DNA of 19,456 bases from Prevotellaceae bacterium (lineage in GTDB: Bacteria; Bacteroidota; Bacteroidia; Bacteroidales; UBA932). Of the stretch, positions 13,161 through 19,456 are shown one piece after another; position 1 is the stretch's first letter, and each line of letters starts with the position of its first letter. The position numbers were made by a program, and so were the translations under genes. The DNA lies in the NCBI GenBank assembly GCA_031275145.1, contig JAISPE010000216.1, positions 1 to 19,456 of the forward strand, given 5' to 3'. The notes under the pieces were generated by a model. It did not search any database. It was not told the origin of the DNA and was given only the letters and a program-made list of their open reading frames with translations.

Positions 13161-14012
13161 ATGCAAAGACAAAAAAGAGTATTGGCGATACATGATATTT
13201 CCTGCTTCGGCAGATGTTCTCTCACCGTAGCTTTGCCCGTTATTTCGGCGGCGGGTATTGAAACCACTGTTTTGCCAACAGCGGTATTATCAACTCACAC
13301 AGGCGGTTTTACCGGCTTCACATATCGGGACCTCACGCAGGATATCATGCCTGTTGTGAACCACTGGAACGGTCTCGGGCTTGAATTTGACGCCATTTAT
13401 ACTGGTTTTCTTGGCTCGTTCGAACAGGTTGATATTGTTTCGGAAATTTTCGACATGCTGAAAAAAAACAATGTACTGATTGCAGTCGATCCAGTGATGG
13501 CGGATTACGGCAAACTGTATTCGATTTTTCCTCCGAATTTTCCTGAAGGCATGCGTAAACTTTGCCGGAAAGCGAATCTTATTGTTCCCAATCTTACCGA
13601 AGCGGCGTTTTTGCTCGACGAGCCGTATCACGACGCACCGCATACCCGTGAAGAAATCGAACATATCCTGCGAACTCTTGCGGCTCTTGGACCGGAATAC
13701 GTCGTGGTTACGGGAGTAAGTTATGACGGAATACAGTTAGGTTCGGCAAGTTACGATGCAAATACGGACGAATTTTCATACACGGGCGAGACACGCATCG
13801 AACCGATGTATCATGGAACGGGCGATGTGTTTGCGAGCGCACTGGTCGCGGCCTTACTTAAAGGCTGTACGTTGGCCCGGGCTACTGCCATAGCCGTACG
13901 TTTCACGGTTGCAAGTATTTCCCGCACCAAAGAAGCCGGAACCGATAACCGTTTCGGCGTAAACTTTGAAGACGGTCTGGCAGGTCTTAACGGTTTAATA
14001 TCCGGATATTAA
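13161..14012 (+). CDS. pdxY: Pyridoxal/pyridoxamine kinase
   Basis: A 283-residue ribokinase-fold enzyme that phosphorylates B6 vitamers to feed the pyridoxal phosphate pool. The N-terminus VLAIHDISCFGRCSLTVALP is typical of PdxK/PdxY rather than ThiD. Also visible are PTAVLSTHTGGF (39-50, substrate loop), DPVMADYGKLY (110-120), the nucleotide segment VPNLTEAAFLL and the catalytic GTGD with D222 in HGTGDVFAS. Length is normal. It heads a plus-strand operon followed by a small membrane protein and an SDR enzyme. Choice between pdxY and pdxK is uncertain; current annotations in Bacteroidota often say 'pyridoxamine kinase'. Confidence 0.9.
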   Translation: MQRQKRVLAIHDISCFGRCSLTVALPVISAAGIETTVLPTAVLSTHTGGFTGFTYRDLTQDIMPVVNHWNGLGLEFDAIYTGFLGSFEQVDIVSEIFDMLKKNNVLIAVDPVMADYGKLYSIFPPNFPEGMRKLCRKANLIVPNLTEAAFLLDEPYHDAPHTREEIEHILRTLAALGPEYVVVTGVSYDGIQLGSASYDANTDEFSYTGETRIEPMYHGTGDVFASALVAALLKGCTLARATAIAVRFTVASISRTKEAGTDNRFGVNFEDGLAGLNGLISGY

Positions 14013-14025
14013 AATATTTTCGTAC

Positions 14026-14190
14026 ATGATCGGGAAATTTAAAGAACTGTCATTGAATGTCAAGCTGTTTATAGCGCTTGCAATTATACTGATAATAGGA
14101 ATCGTATTGAGGTGGAATTACATAAAACATGAGGCGGCGCGAAGTTTCGATTTTTTCAAACGCAATAATGATACTGTAACTGTAAAATAA
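14026..14190 (+). CDS. 54-residue single-span membrane protein
   Basis: ATG 14026 to TAA 14188-14190. Residues 14-28 (LFIALAIILIIGIVL) form one transmembrane helix, preceded by the basic MIGKFKELSLNVK and followed by a charged tail (RWNYIKHEAARSFDFFKRNN). It lies 13 nt after the pyridoxal kinase stop and 2 nt before the SDR start, with no other gene in the gap. This packing, the continuous frame and the plausible topology support a real gene. I recognise no family. N-in topology with a C-terminal periplasmic tail is possible, but charges on both sides make it uncertain. It could be a regulator or stabiliser of an envelope protein, which is speculation. Confidence 0.65.
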   Translation: MIGKFKELSLNVKLFIALAIILIIGIVLRWNYIKHEAARSFDFFKRNNDTVTVK

Positions 14191-14192
14191 TT

Positions 14193-14963
14193 ATGAAAAT
14201 TATGAAAACAGCTCTAATAACCGGAGCAACTTCCGGAATAGGCGAAGCAACAGCGCATTCTTTTGCAAAAAAGGGATTCAGACTGATTCTGACAGGTCGC
14301 AGACCGGACAGGCTGAACAGTACGGCTGACTTGCTGAAAAATGAATACGCTGTGGAGGTCGTTACTCTTGAATTTGACGTAAGAAACAGGCAGGAAACCG
14401 AAACGGCAATCAGTTCGATTCCCTGTGATTTCAAAGCGATTGATATTTTAGTGAACAATGCGGGACTGGCAGTCGGACTGTCGCATATTCAGGATGGCGA
14501 TATTGACGACTGGGACAGAATGATCGATACGAATATCAAGGGATTGCTGTATGTGACACGTGCCGTCGCTCCGCTGATGGTCACAAAAGGCGGAGGACAC
14601 ATAGTAAATGTCGGCTCCATTGCCGGACGCGAAGTGTATGAAAACGGAGGCGTATACTGCGCTACAAAACATGCGGTTGATGCATTAAGCAAATCCATGC
14701 GTACGGATATGCTGGCGAACGGAATCAAAGTCACAAATGTTTGTCCGGGAGCTACCGAAACGGAATTTTCCACAGTCAGATTCAAGGGAGACAGGGAAAG
14801 AGCAAAAAAAGTTTACGAAGGATATCAAGCTCTTACGGCAAACGATATAGCCGAAATAATAACATATATAGTAACCCTGCCCGAACATATCTGCATAAAC
14901 GATATATTGATAATGCCTTCGGCTCAGGCTAATGCTGTTAAGTTTAATAAAATACAGACTTGA
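14193..14963 (+). CDS. SDR-family NAD(P)-dependent oxidoreductase (YdfG-like)
   Basis: A 256-residue classical short-chain dehydrogenase. Seen: cofactor loop GATSGIG (11-17), NNAG (88-91), N114, and the catalytic S142-Y155-K159 (YCATKH). Arg36-Arg37 after the second strand favours NADP(H). The segment NVCPGATETEFSTVRFKGD is characteristic of the YdfG group, whose E. coli member reduces 3-hydroxy-acid-related substrates such as malonic semialdehyde and oxidises L-allo-threonine; the substrate here is not fixed by sequence. ATG 14193 and ATG 14202 are both possible starts; the second matches the usual N-terminus better, the first keeps the 2-nt spacing to the small gene upstream. Last gene of the pdxY operon. 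Confidence 0.9.
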   Translation: MKIMKTALITGATSGIGEATAHSFAKKGFRLILTGRRPDRLNSTADLLKNEYAVEVVTLEFDVRNRQETETAISSIPCDFKAIDILVNNAGLAVGLSHIQDGDIDDWDRMIDTNIKGLLYVTRAVAPLMVTKGGGHIVNVGSIAGREVYENGGVYCATKHAVDALSKSMRTDMLANGIKVTNVCPGATETEFSTVRFKGDRERAKKVYEGYQALTANDIAEIITYIVTLPEHICINDILIMPSAQANAVKFNKIQT

Positions 14964-15033
14964 AGTCACAGTTGCGCGATAAGCCTGTCATAGCCTGCCG
15001 TATGCTAAAACATGCTAAAGTATACGGTTATAC

Positions 15034-15049
15034 AGTTCGACGAAGTCAA
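15034..15049 (+). repeat. Dispersed repeat, copy 3 (TTCGACGAAGTCAA family)
   Basis: AGTTCGACGAAGTCAA is identical to the core of 2441-2462 (opposite strand). It lies in the 116-bp gap between the convergent SDR and ATPase genes. That gap also has a weak CCGTAT/ATACGG inverted repeat and the directly repeated word ATGCTAAA, with no clear terminator. Confidence 0.55.
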
Positions 15050-15079
15050 AAGGTATAATTATTATTAATGTAAGACTGT

Positions 15080-16285
15080 TCACAGGTAGCCGACCGGCAC
15101 GATCATTGTTTCGTGATTGAGCGGCAGCAGCTGGTCGTACAGGCAAATGACAGCGCCCTTTCCCTGCTGCAACCCCATGCGTGAAAGGATCTTAAAGTGT
15201 TTCACATCGTCAATTTTCGGCGAAGCGCTACGCTTGATTTCCACCGGATACAGTTGTCCGTTACGTTCAATAAGCAGATCGATTTCCTTTTTGTCGCGGT
15301 CGCGGTAAAACCATGCATTGAGCGATAACCCGTTGTGACGATAACTTTTCACGATTTCGGAGATGACATACGTTTCGAGGATAGCGCCGTTCATAGCGCC
15401 GCTGGCTAAGGTCTCCACCGTTTCCCAGCCGCACAGATAACAGCACAGGCCAGTATCGAAAAAATACAGTTTGGGCGTTTTCAGCGAGCGCTGAGCAATA
15501 TTGTTGTGATAGGGTTGAAGCAGAAATATCAGTCCCGACGTTTCCAGTACCGAAATCCACGATTTGATGGTGTTCACACTCGCTCCCACGTCTTTTGCCA
15601 TATCGTGATAGTTAAGCATCTGACCTGTACGCGCCGCCGCCATTTTCACGAAAGTAAGAAAACGGTGTTCGTCGCTCACCTGTATCAATTGGCGGATGTC
15701 GCGTTCGATATAAGTTTTCATATACGAAGCGTAAAAAAGTGACCGGTTCATGTTCGTGTTGGCGTACAATTCGGGAAACGAGCCCCGCAGGATGATTCCG
15801 TACAGCGAATAAACATCGTAAGCCGGACGGTCGTCGGGGACAAGCGCGTCGGGCAGGAACGGCAAACCCTCCCGACCGTTCTTTTCGGCCTGCGACAGTC
15901 CCTGCAATTCCAGAACAGCCATTCTGCCCGCAAGACTTTCGGATACGTCGCGCATCAGGTTGAACTGTTGCGAACCGGTGAGCCAGAACATTCCTTTTTG
16001 ACGGGTTTTATCCGCCGCCATTTTGATATAGGGGAACAGTTCGGGAGCATACTGTATTTCGTCGATAAACAGCGGTGAACGATATGTTTGGAGAAAAAGA
16101 TGCGGGTCGTTTTTTGCCAGCGATCTCACTTGCGGGTCGTCAAGCGTAACATAAGTACGCGAGGATTCTTTACTGCGCTCGAAAACGGTCGTCTTTCCCA
16201 CTTGCCGTGGACCCGTTATCAGAACAACCGGAAACGTTTTCGTCGTCTCATGAATTATTTTTGATAATGTGCGTTCTACATACAT
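15080..16285 (-). CDS. AAA_14/DUF4143 ATP-binding protein
   Basis: A 401-residue protein of the common prokaryotic AAA_14-DUF4143 family, whose cellular role is unresolved. The N-terminal ATPase has Walker A GPRQVGKTT (25-33), Walker B FIDEIQYAP (D75-E76) and a sensor region WLTGSQQF. The middle has a winged-helix-like part (YHDMAKDVGASVNTIKSWIS), then the DUF4143 signature FFDTGLCCYLCG. The C-terminus carries a PD-(D/E)XK-like motif, KEIDLLIE followed by YPVEIKRS. Whether this nuclease-like core is active is not known for the family. It stands alone on the minus strand, with a -7 box 70 nt upstream and a 41-bp palindrome over the promoter and leader. Members are often horizontally spread, but no mobile gene is adjacent. 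Confidence 0.88.
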   Translation of the reverse strand: MYVERTLSKIIHETTKTFPVVLITGPRQVGKTTVFERSKESSRTYVTLDDPQVRSLAKNDPHLFLQTYRSPLFIDEIQYAPELFPYIKMAADKTRQKGMFWLTGSQQFNLMRDVSESLAGRMAVLELQGLSQAEKNGREGLPFLPDALVPDDRPAYDVYSLYGIILRGSFPELYANTNMNRSLFYASYMKTYIERDIRQLIQVSDEHRFLTFVKMAAARTGQMLNYHDMAKDVGASVNTIKSWISVLETSGLIFLLQPYHNNIAQRSLKTPKLYFFDTGLCCYLCGWETVETLASGAMNGAILETYVISEIVKSYRHNGLSLNAWFYRDRDKKEIDLLIERNGQLYPVEIKRSASPKIDDVKHFKILSRMGLQQGKGAVICLYDQLLPLNHETMIVPVGYL

Positions 16286-16318
16286 ATTGCCTTATATTTT
16301 TATAACAGTTGCCGATCA

Positions 16319-16359
16319 TTTGCGGCAAATTTGCAATCGCATTGCAAATCTGCCGCAAA
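16319..16359. repeat. 19-bp inverted repeat at the ATPase promoter
   Basis: TTTGCGGCAAATTTGCAAT (16319-16337), CGC, ATTGCAAATCTGCCGCAAA (16341-16359). The arms match at 18 of 19 positions. The right arm overlaps the -7 box by 4 nt, so the palindrome covers the expected transcription start and the start of the leader. It could be an operator or a 5' RNA hairpin. Confidence 0.8.
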
Positions 16360-16363
16360 TATA
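16356..16363 (-). promoter_or_regulatory. -7 promoter box of the ATPase gene
   Basis: The minus strand reads TATATTTG, matching TAnnTTTG. It predicts transcription starting near 16352 and a leader of about 65-70 nt. Confidence 0.5.
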
Positions 16364-16416
16364 GAGAAATATTCTTTCACGGATAAAAACGCCGTCCGCC
16401 AGGCTCGTGAGTTGTG

Positions 16417-16449
16417 AGTGATGAGCGCTGGCGCCAGCCGTTCATCACT
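16417..16449. repeat. GC-rich hairpin sequence
   Basis: AGTGATGA (16417-16424) pairs with TCATCACT (16442-16449); inside is the perfect palindrome GCTGGCGCCAGC. No T tract follows on either strand, so it is not a standard terminator. Confidence 0.6.
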
Positions 16450-16502
16450 TATAACCCATCTCTCATCACTTTTCTTCTTTTTTACTTCCCAATCTGTTTT
16501 TA

Positions 16503-16577
16503 CCACAAGGACACAAGGGGCACAAAGGTTACACAAAGTTCTTTGTGCAACCTTTGTGCCCCTTGTGTCTTTGTGCT
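16503..16577. repeat. Long CACAAAGG palindrome (29-bp arms), family copy 2
   Basis: The arm at 16510-16538 (beginning GACACAAGGGGCACAAAGG) is the reverse complement of 16541-16569 at 28 of 29 positions, with only TT between. Looser pairing extends several bases outward on each side. It looks like two CACAAAGG repeat copies joined head to head and could form a cruciform or a long RNA hairpin. Confidence 0.85.
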
Positions 16578-16642
16578 AAGTGAAGGAAAATTAATAAAGT
16601 ATAACAGTTTCTGAACCGAACCGGATGCCGTTGATTTAATGC

Positions 16643-16726
16643 GGTAATGAGGTCTGGTTTATATCACATTTCCAGGCTACTGAGGTTGTTTTGTTTTGAA
16701 AATTAGGTGTAAATGAGGTTTTTTTT
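16643..16726 (+). repeat. Triple-TGAGGT intergenic element, copy B
   Basis: Begins GGTAATGAGGTC, contains TACTGAGGTTGTTTTGTT and AAAATTAGG, and ends TGAGGTTTTTTTT. TGAGGT starts at 16648, 16681 and 16714, exactly 33 nt apart. Partner of 12938-13020. It lies just beyond the 3' end of the patatin gene. Confidence 0.75.
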
Positions 16727-16771
16727 ACCGTTATATCTTATTTATCTCTCATCTCTCATAACTCATCACTT

Positions 16772-19063
16772 TTAATATTTAATTCCTTTCTGATTGAATA
16801 TCAGATATCCGAAATTGACAAGGAAATACAGATTGTTATAATTCCGTTCATAATAGTTTAGAGATACGCTCAGCGGGCCTGCGGGGGAATGCCATATAAG
16901 GGCGGTCGAAGCCATAAACAGAGGTTTTGGCAACTTGTCGTAACTCATATCGGCCGACAGTCTTTTATACGGTTGAAAAACATATCCGTCCGACTGTAAA
17001 GAAACAGATTTGCCGATTTTGACAATCGGTTTAATTCCGAGAGCGAGATACGTATTTGCCCTGTAGTTTTCCAGCAGGAAAGTTTTACTGTGGGGCGTAG
17101 GCTGAAAGACCGGTAACATGCCGATCGTGGGATAGTAGTCAAAAAACGTGAACTTGCGGGAAGCCGTGAACTCGAGATATGTGCCTAACGACAGGTATTT
17201 ATTTATATTGAAATAATAGTCGCTTACGAGACTTGCCGAGACCCAGTTGTGAGACTGTTTCAGTGTATGCGACTGTGATACATCCATGTGATTTTCTTTT
17301 CCCCAGACGCCGTTCAGCGAGATTTTCAAATAATGGCCGTTCGTCGGATACTGTTTGTAATTATACGTATTTTTATCTATCAGCATGTGAACGGCGAAAA
17401 ACGGGAAATTGGACTTGTTCAGAGTATCCGTCGATTTGAAAAAGACGTTTTTATGATAATGGATATTTTGCAGTCCGGAGGTAAATCCGATTTTGAGTTT
17501 CGAATTTTTGGTTAGTCCCCTGCCTATGTTTGCAGTAAAAAAACCGTCATATTCTTTTAAAAACACAGGCCGGATATTGTCGTAAAAGATATCCTGACTG
17601 TTTTTATAGAAATCGTATACGGAGACCGTAAAATAAGCTTCCGCAAATAACGGGAACGAGAGCGGATAATCCTGCCGGGCGCCTATCTGAAGAGAAGAAT
17701 ACTGTTTGCCCATATTTGAATTTAATCTGAAACGTGTCAGGTTTTTTTTCCAGCGCATCGCTTCAATTCCTATGTACATCATATTTATGGAAGACGAAGA
17801 AATATTCCCTCCCAGAGAAAGTTTAAATACGGGCGAGGGACTGATCCGGAACTCCGGTCTGTATATCTGTTTTTCAAAATCATATTCGGCAACAGGATAA
17901 AACGAATTGACCAGATTGAATGCAATAATACTGTAAAACCGCGATTCCAGCTGTTCGTGCGTATAAGTGTTTTTCGTGTCTTTGGTCATCAGGCGCTGAA
18001 CGGAGATATTCTGTTCTTCCGAACCTCCTCTTACTGTTGCTCCTTCATATTTCAGGGTGAAACATTTCGACTTGAACTGTTTTCTCATGGCGGCAATCTC
18101 GGCGGCAGTCCTTTTGACAGGGATTTTTTTCCGTATTTTGTCAATTTTTCTGACCGCAGCCATGTAACCCGAATCGACCAGCTCGTGTATTTTCCAGAAA
18201 TCAAGGAATTTTACTTTGGGAAAACTTTCTTCAATCAGGATACCTGTCGAATCGGGGAGGGTATAGTCTGTTTCCGTTGTCAGCATATTGGATATTTGTG
18301 AAATAATGTCCGATTCGCTGGGCGGATCGATATTTGAAGTACATATACTTCCGATAATTACATCGGGTTTGAAATCGCCGGCCATCACATCCCAGGGGAA
18401 ATTGTTGTATACTCCGCCGTCGAAAAGCAGAGTAGAATCTATCACGACGGGTTTAAATACAAAAGGATATGACATCGACGCTCTTATTGCAGTTCCGAGA
18501 TTGCCGTTTCGCATAACGTACGGTTTATGAGCGCTGATGTCGGAAGCCACACATCTGAACGGTATCATCAGACTGTCGAAACTGTTTTTGCAGGCGGCAG
18601 TCGCGGCCGAAGTTAAACGGATAAATTCCAGGTCCATCCTGTACGGAGAAATCAGGTTTGTGGGCAAAACCGGTTTCAGTTCCTTGTGTTTTAAATCGAA
18701 ATTGATATACAGCATTTCCGATGTTTCATCCATTTCCTGTGAAAAAAAACGGTATTTTACCGGAACAGTCCCTTTCAGCAGATCGTCGAAACTTTTCGAC
18801 GAAAAATAATCTATCATCTCATCGGGGGTATATCCCATTGCATACATGCCTGCAACAATAGCGCCCATTGATGTTCCGGCAACATAATCGACAGGGATAT
18901 CATTCTCTTCCAGCGCTTTCAAAACCCCGATATGGAAAAGCCCCTTTGCTCCGCCGCCGCTCATGACAAGTCCCACTTTGATGGAATCGCCCGGTGTAAT
19001 CCCGCCCGCTGAAACAGTTAATACTGGTGACAGTAAAAATAATATTGTTATAAAACGTTTCAT
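16772..19063 (-). CDS. Patatin-like phospholipase with C-terminal beta-barrel
   Basis: A 763-residue outer-membrane protein. The ATG at 19063 is preferred to an in-frame TTG two codons upstream. Residues 1-20 are a signal peptide. The patatin domain (about 28-300) has the oxyanion loop SGGGAKG (35-41), the nucleophile Ser65 in GTSMG and the dyad Asp215 in DGG, so it should be an active lipid acyl hydrolase. About 310-400 is POTRA-like, and about 400-763 is a series of amphipathic strands ending LVNFGYLIFNQKGIKY, consistent with a BamA/Omp85-type barrel and C-terminal beta-signal. The order patatin-POTRA-barrel is that of type Vd proteins such as PlpD and FplA. The gene is transcribed alone, with a -7 box 31 nt upstream. 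Confidence 0.93.
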   Translation of the reverse strand: MKRFITILFLLSPVLTVSAGGITPGDSIKVGLVMSGGGAKGLFHIGVLKALEENDIPVDYVAGTSMGAIVAGMYAMGYTPDEMIDYFSSKSFDDLLKGTVPVKYRFFSQEMDETSEMLYINFDLKHKELKPVLPTNLISPYRMDLEFIRLTSAATAACKNSFDSLMIPFRCVASDISAHKPYVMRNGNLGTAIRASMSYPFVFKPVVIDSTLLFDGGVYNNFPWDVMAGDFKPDVIIGSICTSNIDPPSESDIISQISNMLTTETDYTLPDSTGILIEESFPKVKFLDFWKIHELVDSGYMAAVRKIDKIRKKIPVKRTAAEIAAMRKQFKSKCFTLKYEGATVRGGSEEQNISVQRLMTKDTKNTYTHEQLESRFYSIIAFNLVNSFYPVAEYDFEKQIYRPEFRISPSPVFKLSLGGNISSSSINMMYIGIEAMRWKKNLTRFRLNSNMGKQYSSLQIGARQDYPLSFPLFAEAYFTVSVYDFYKNSQDIFYDNIRPVFLKEYDGFFTANIGRGLTKNSKLKIGFTSGLQNIHYHKNVFFKSTDTLNKSNFPFFAVHMLIDKNTYNYKQYPTNGHYLKISLNGVWGKENHMDVSQSHTLKQSHNWVSASLVSDYYFNINKYLSLGTYLEFTASRKFTFFDYYPTIGMLPVFQPTPHSKTFLLENYRANTYLALGIKPIVKIGKSVSLQSDGYVFQPYKRLSADMSYDKLPKPLFMASTALIWHSPAGPLSVSLNYYERNYNNLYFLVNFGYLIFNQKGIKY

Positions 19064-19094
19064 AAACAATGTTTTAACCTTCCAAATCGAATGT

Positions 19095-19102
19095 CAAAGA
19101 TA
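19095..19102 (-). promoter_or_regulatory. -7 promoter box of the patatin gene
   Basis: The minus strand reads TATCTTTG, matching TAnnTTTG, 31 nt before ATG 19063. The same octamer serves pdxY at 13127-13134. Confidence 0.5.
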
Positions 19103-19295
19103 GAAATTAAAATTAAAAAGCACGAAAGAAATGTACGACGCGGTGCGAGGTATGCGGGGAAGCGTTACGAAATAAGTATTTGTAAAATGATGAACGGTTT
19201 TGTCGCATAACATCTGTGATGCCTGTAGATTTTTATATTCCTTTGCTCGGCAGCCTGTCGCAGCCAGGTGCAAAGTTTTACCGCAATTCTTTTTT

Positions 19296-19327
19296 ACCAC
19301 AAAGGGGCTGCGCCAGCCTTTGTGTCA
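19296..19327. repeat. CACAAAGG-family repeat, copy 3, as a hairpin
   Basis: ACCACAAAGGGGCTG and CAGCCTTTGTGTC form a stem (ACAAAGG/CCTTTGT plus CTG/CAG with a GG bulge) around CGC. TTTTTACCACAA precedes it, as at copy 2. It lies 16 nt beyond the stop of the ftsW-like gene. The rest of 19103-19343 holds nothing I can identify. Confidence 0.6.
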
Positions 19328-19343
19328 TTTGCAGTAAAAGGAG

Positions 19344-19456
19344 TCAGGCCTTGCGGGAAACAGTCCCTGAATTTTTACTTTCCTCTATTGCTCTGCTGAC
19401 AGCGAGAATCATACCGAAAGCGATGCATGTGATTATTATCGAAGTACCTCCTGTGC
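19344..19456 (-). CDS. ftsW: Cell-division protein FtsW (SEDS family), C-terminal end only
   Basis: Partial gene cut by the window edge; 36 codons and TGA (19344-19346) remain. The translation reads TGGTSIIITCIAFGMILAVS followed by RAIEESKNSGTVSRKA. The 'GGTSI--T-IAFG-IL-VSR' pattern is the last transmembrane helix and cytosolic tail of Bacteroidota FtsW, the septal peptidoglycan glycosyltransferase. RodA, the other SEDS protein, usually ends differently. In many genomes ftsW is followed by murG; here the next gene on the strand is the patatin gene about 280 bp away, so the division and cell-wall cluster is interrupted at this point. The identification rests on a short segment. Confidence 0.65.
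   Translation of the reverse strand, partial: TGGTSIIITCIAFGMILAVSRAIEESKNSGTVSRKA

Larger units (their letters stand above)
16286..16771. other. 486-bp spacer between patatin and ATPase genes
   Basis: No gene. From left to right: ATPase leader and promoter with a palindrome (16319-16363), a GC-rich hairpin (16417-16449), a long CACAAAGG palindrome (16503-16577), copy B of the triple-TGAGGK element (16643-16726) and a CTCATCTCTCATAACTCATC tract (about 16747-16766), similar in character to about 16456-16470. No T-tract terminator for the patatin gene was found. Confidence 0.6.

Noticed and set aside
16417..16449. Intrinsic terminator of the patatin gene
   Set aside because: The hairpin has no T tract on either strand and lies more than 300 bp beyond the stop codon, with two other structures in between.
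19094..19300. Minus-strand 68-residue open frame upstream of the patatin gene
   Set aside because: It overlaps the patatin promoter box and the CACAAAGG-family repeat, has no recognisable domain and ends in low-complexity NFNFYL.

Overview
The window reads as chromosome from a member of the Bacteroidota, most likely order Bacteroidales. The evidence is the promoter style (TAnnTTTG -7 boxes ahead of most gene groups, A/T-rich leaders without Shine-Dalgarno sequences), SPII lipoproteins with acidic residues after the cysteine, a Bacteroidota-type patatin/beta-barrel protein, a GH127 glycosidase, and many short dispersed repeats between genes. I could not place it to genus.

Layout. (1) 35-2291, plus: two exported proteins, one LPP20-like and one with a proline-rich linker and a transglutaminase-like domain. 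(2) 2292-2670: repeat-bearing spacer. (3) 2671-4975, plus: dnaX (clamp-loader gamma/tau) followed after 1 nt by thiN (thiamine pyrophosphokinase). (4) 4972-5133: compact array of two tandem repeats around a perfect inverted repeat, between convergent genes. (5) 7806-5166, minus: two tightly coupled PQQ-like beta-propeller proteins, one exported and one membrane-anchored. (6) 7842-8190: spacer with three repeat families. (7) 12294-8191, minus: two unknown lipoproteins, then ispD overlapping a GH127 lipoprotein by ATGA. (8) 12295-13160: long spacer with repeats and a probable IS110 transposase relic. (9) 13161-14963, plus: pyridoxal/pyridoxamine kinase, a 54-residue membrane protein and an SDR oxidoreductase. 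(10) 16285-15080, minus: an AAA_14/DUF4143 ATPase with a large palindrome at its promoter. (11) 16286-16771: spacer with three structured repeats. (12) 19063-16772, minus: patatin/beta-barrel outer-membrane protein. (13) 19456-19344, minus: the 3' end of what looks like ftsW.

The genes do not form one pathway. They are a run of housekeeping functions (replication, thiamine diphosphate, B6, isoprenoids, cell division) mixed with envelope proteins of uncertain role. I found no defence island, CRISPR array, prophage or intact transposon. The most interesting signals are at DNA and RNA level. They are an A10 run in dnaX where either a -1 or a +1 slip ends translation within about 15 codons (a candidate gamma-form slippage site), a dnaX promoter box so close to the ATG that the mRNA would be nearly leaderless, an 80-85 bp intergenic element present twice with three TGAGGK motifs spaced 33-34 nt, and the palindrome over the ATPase promoter.
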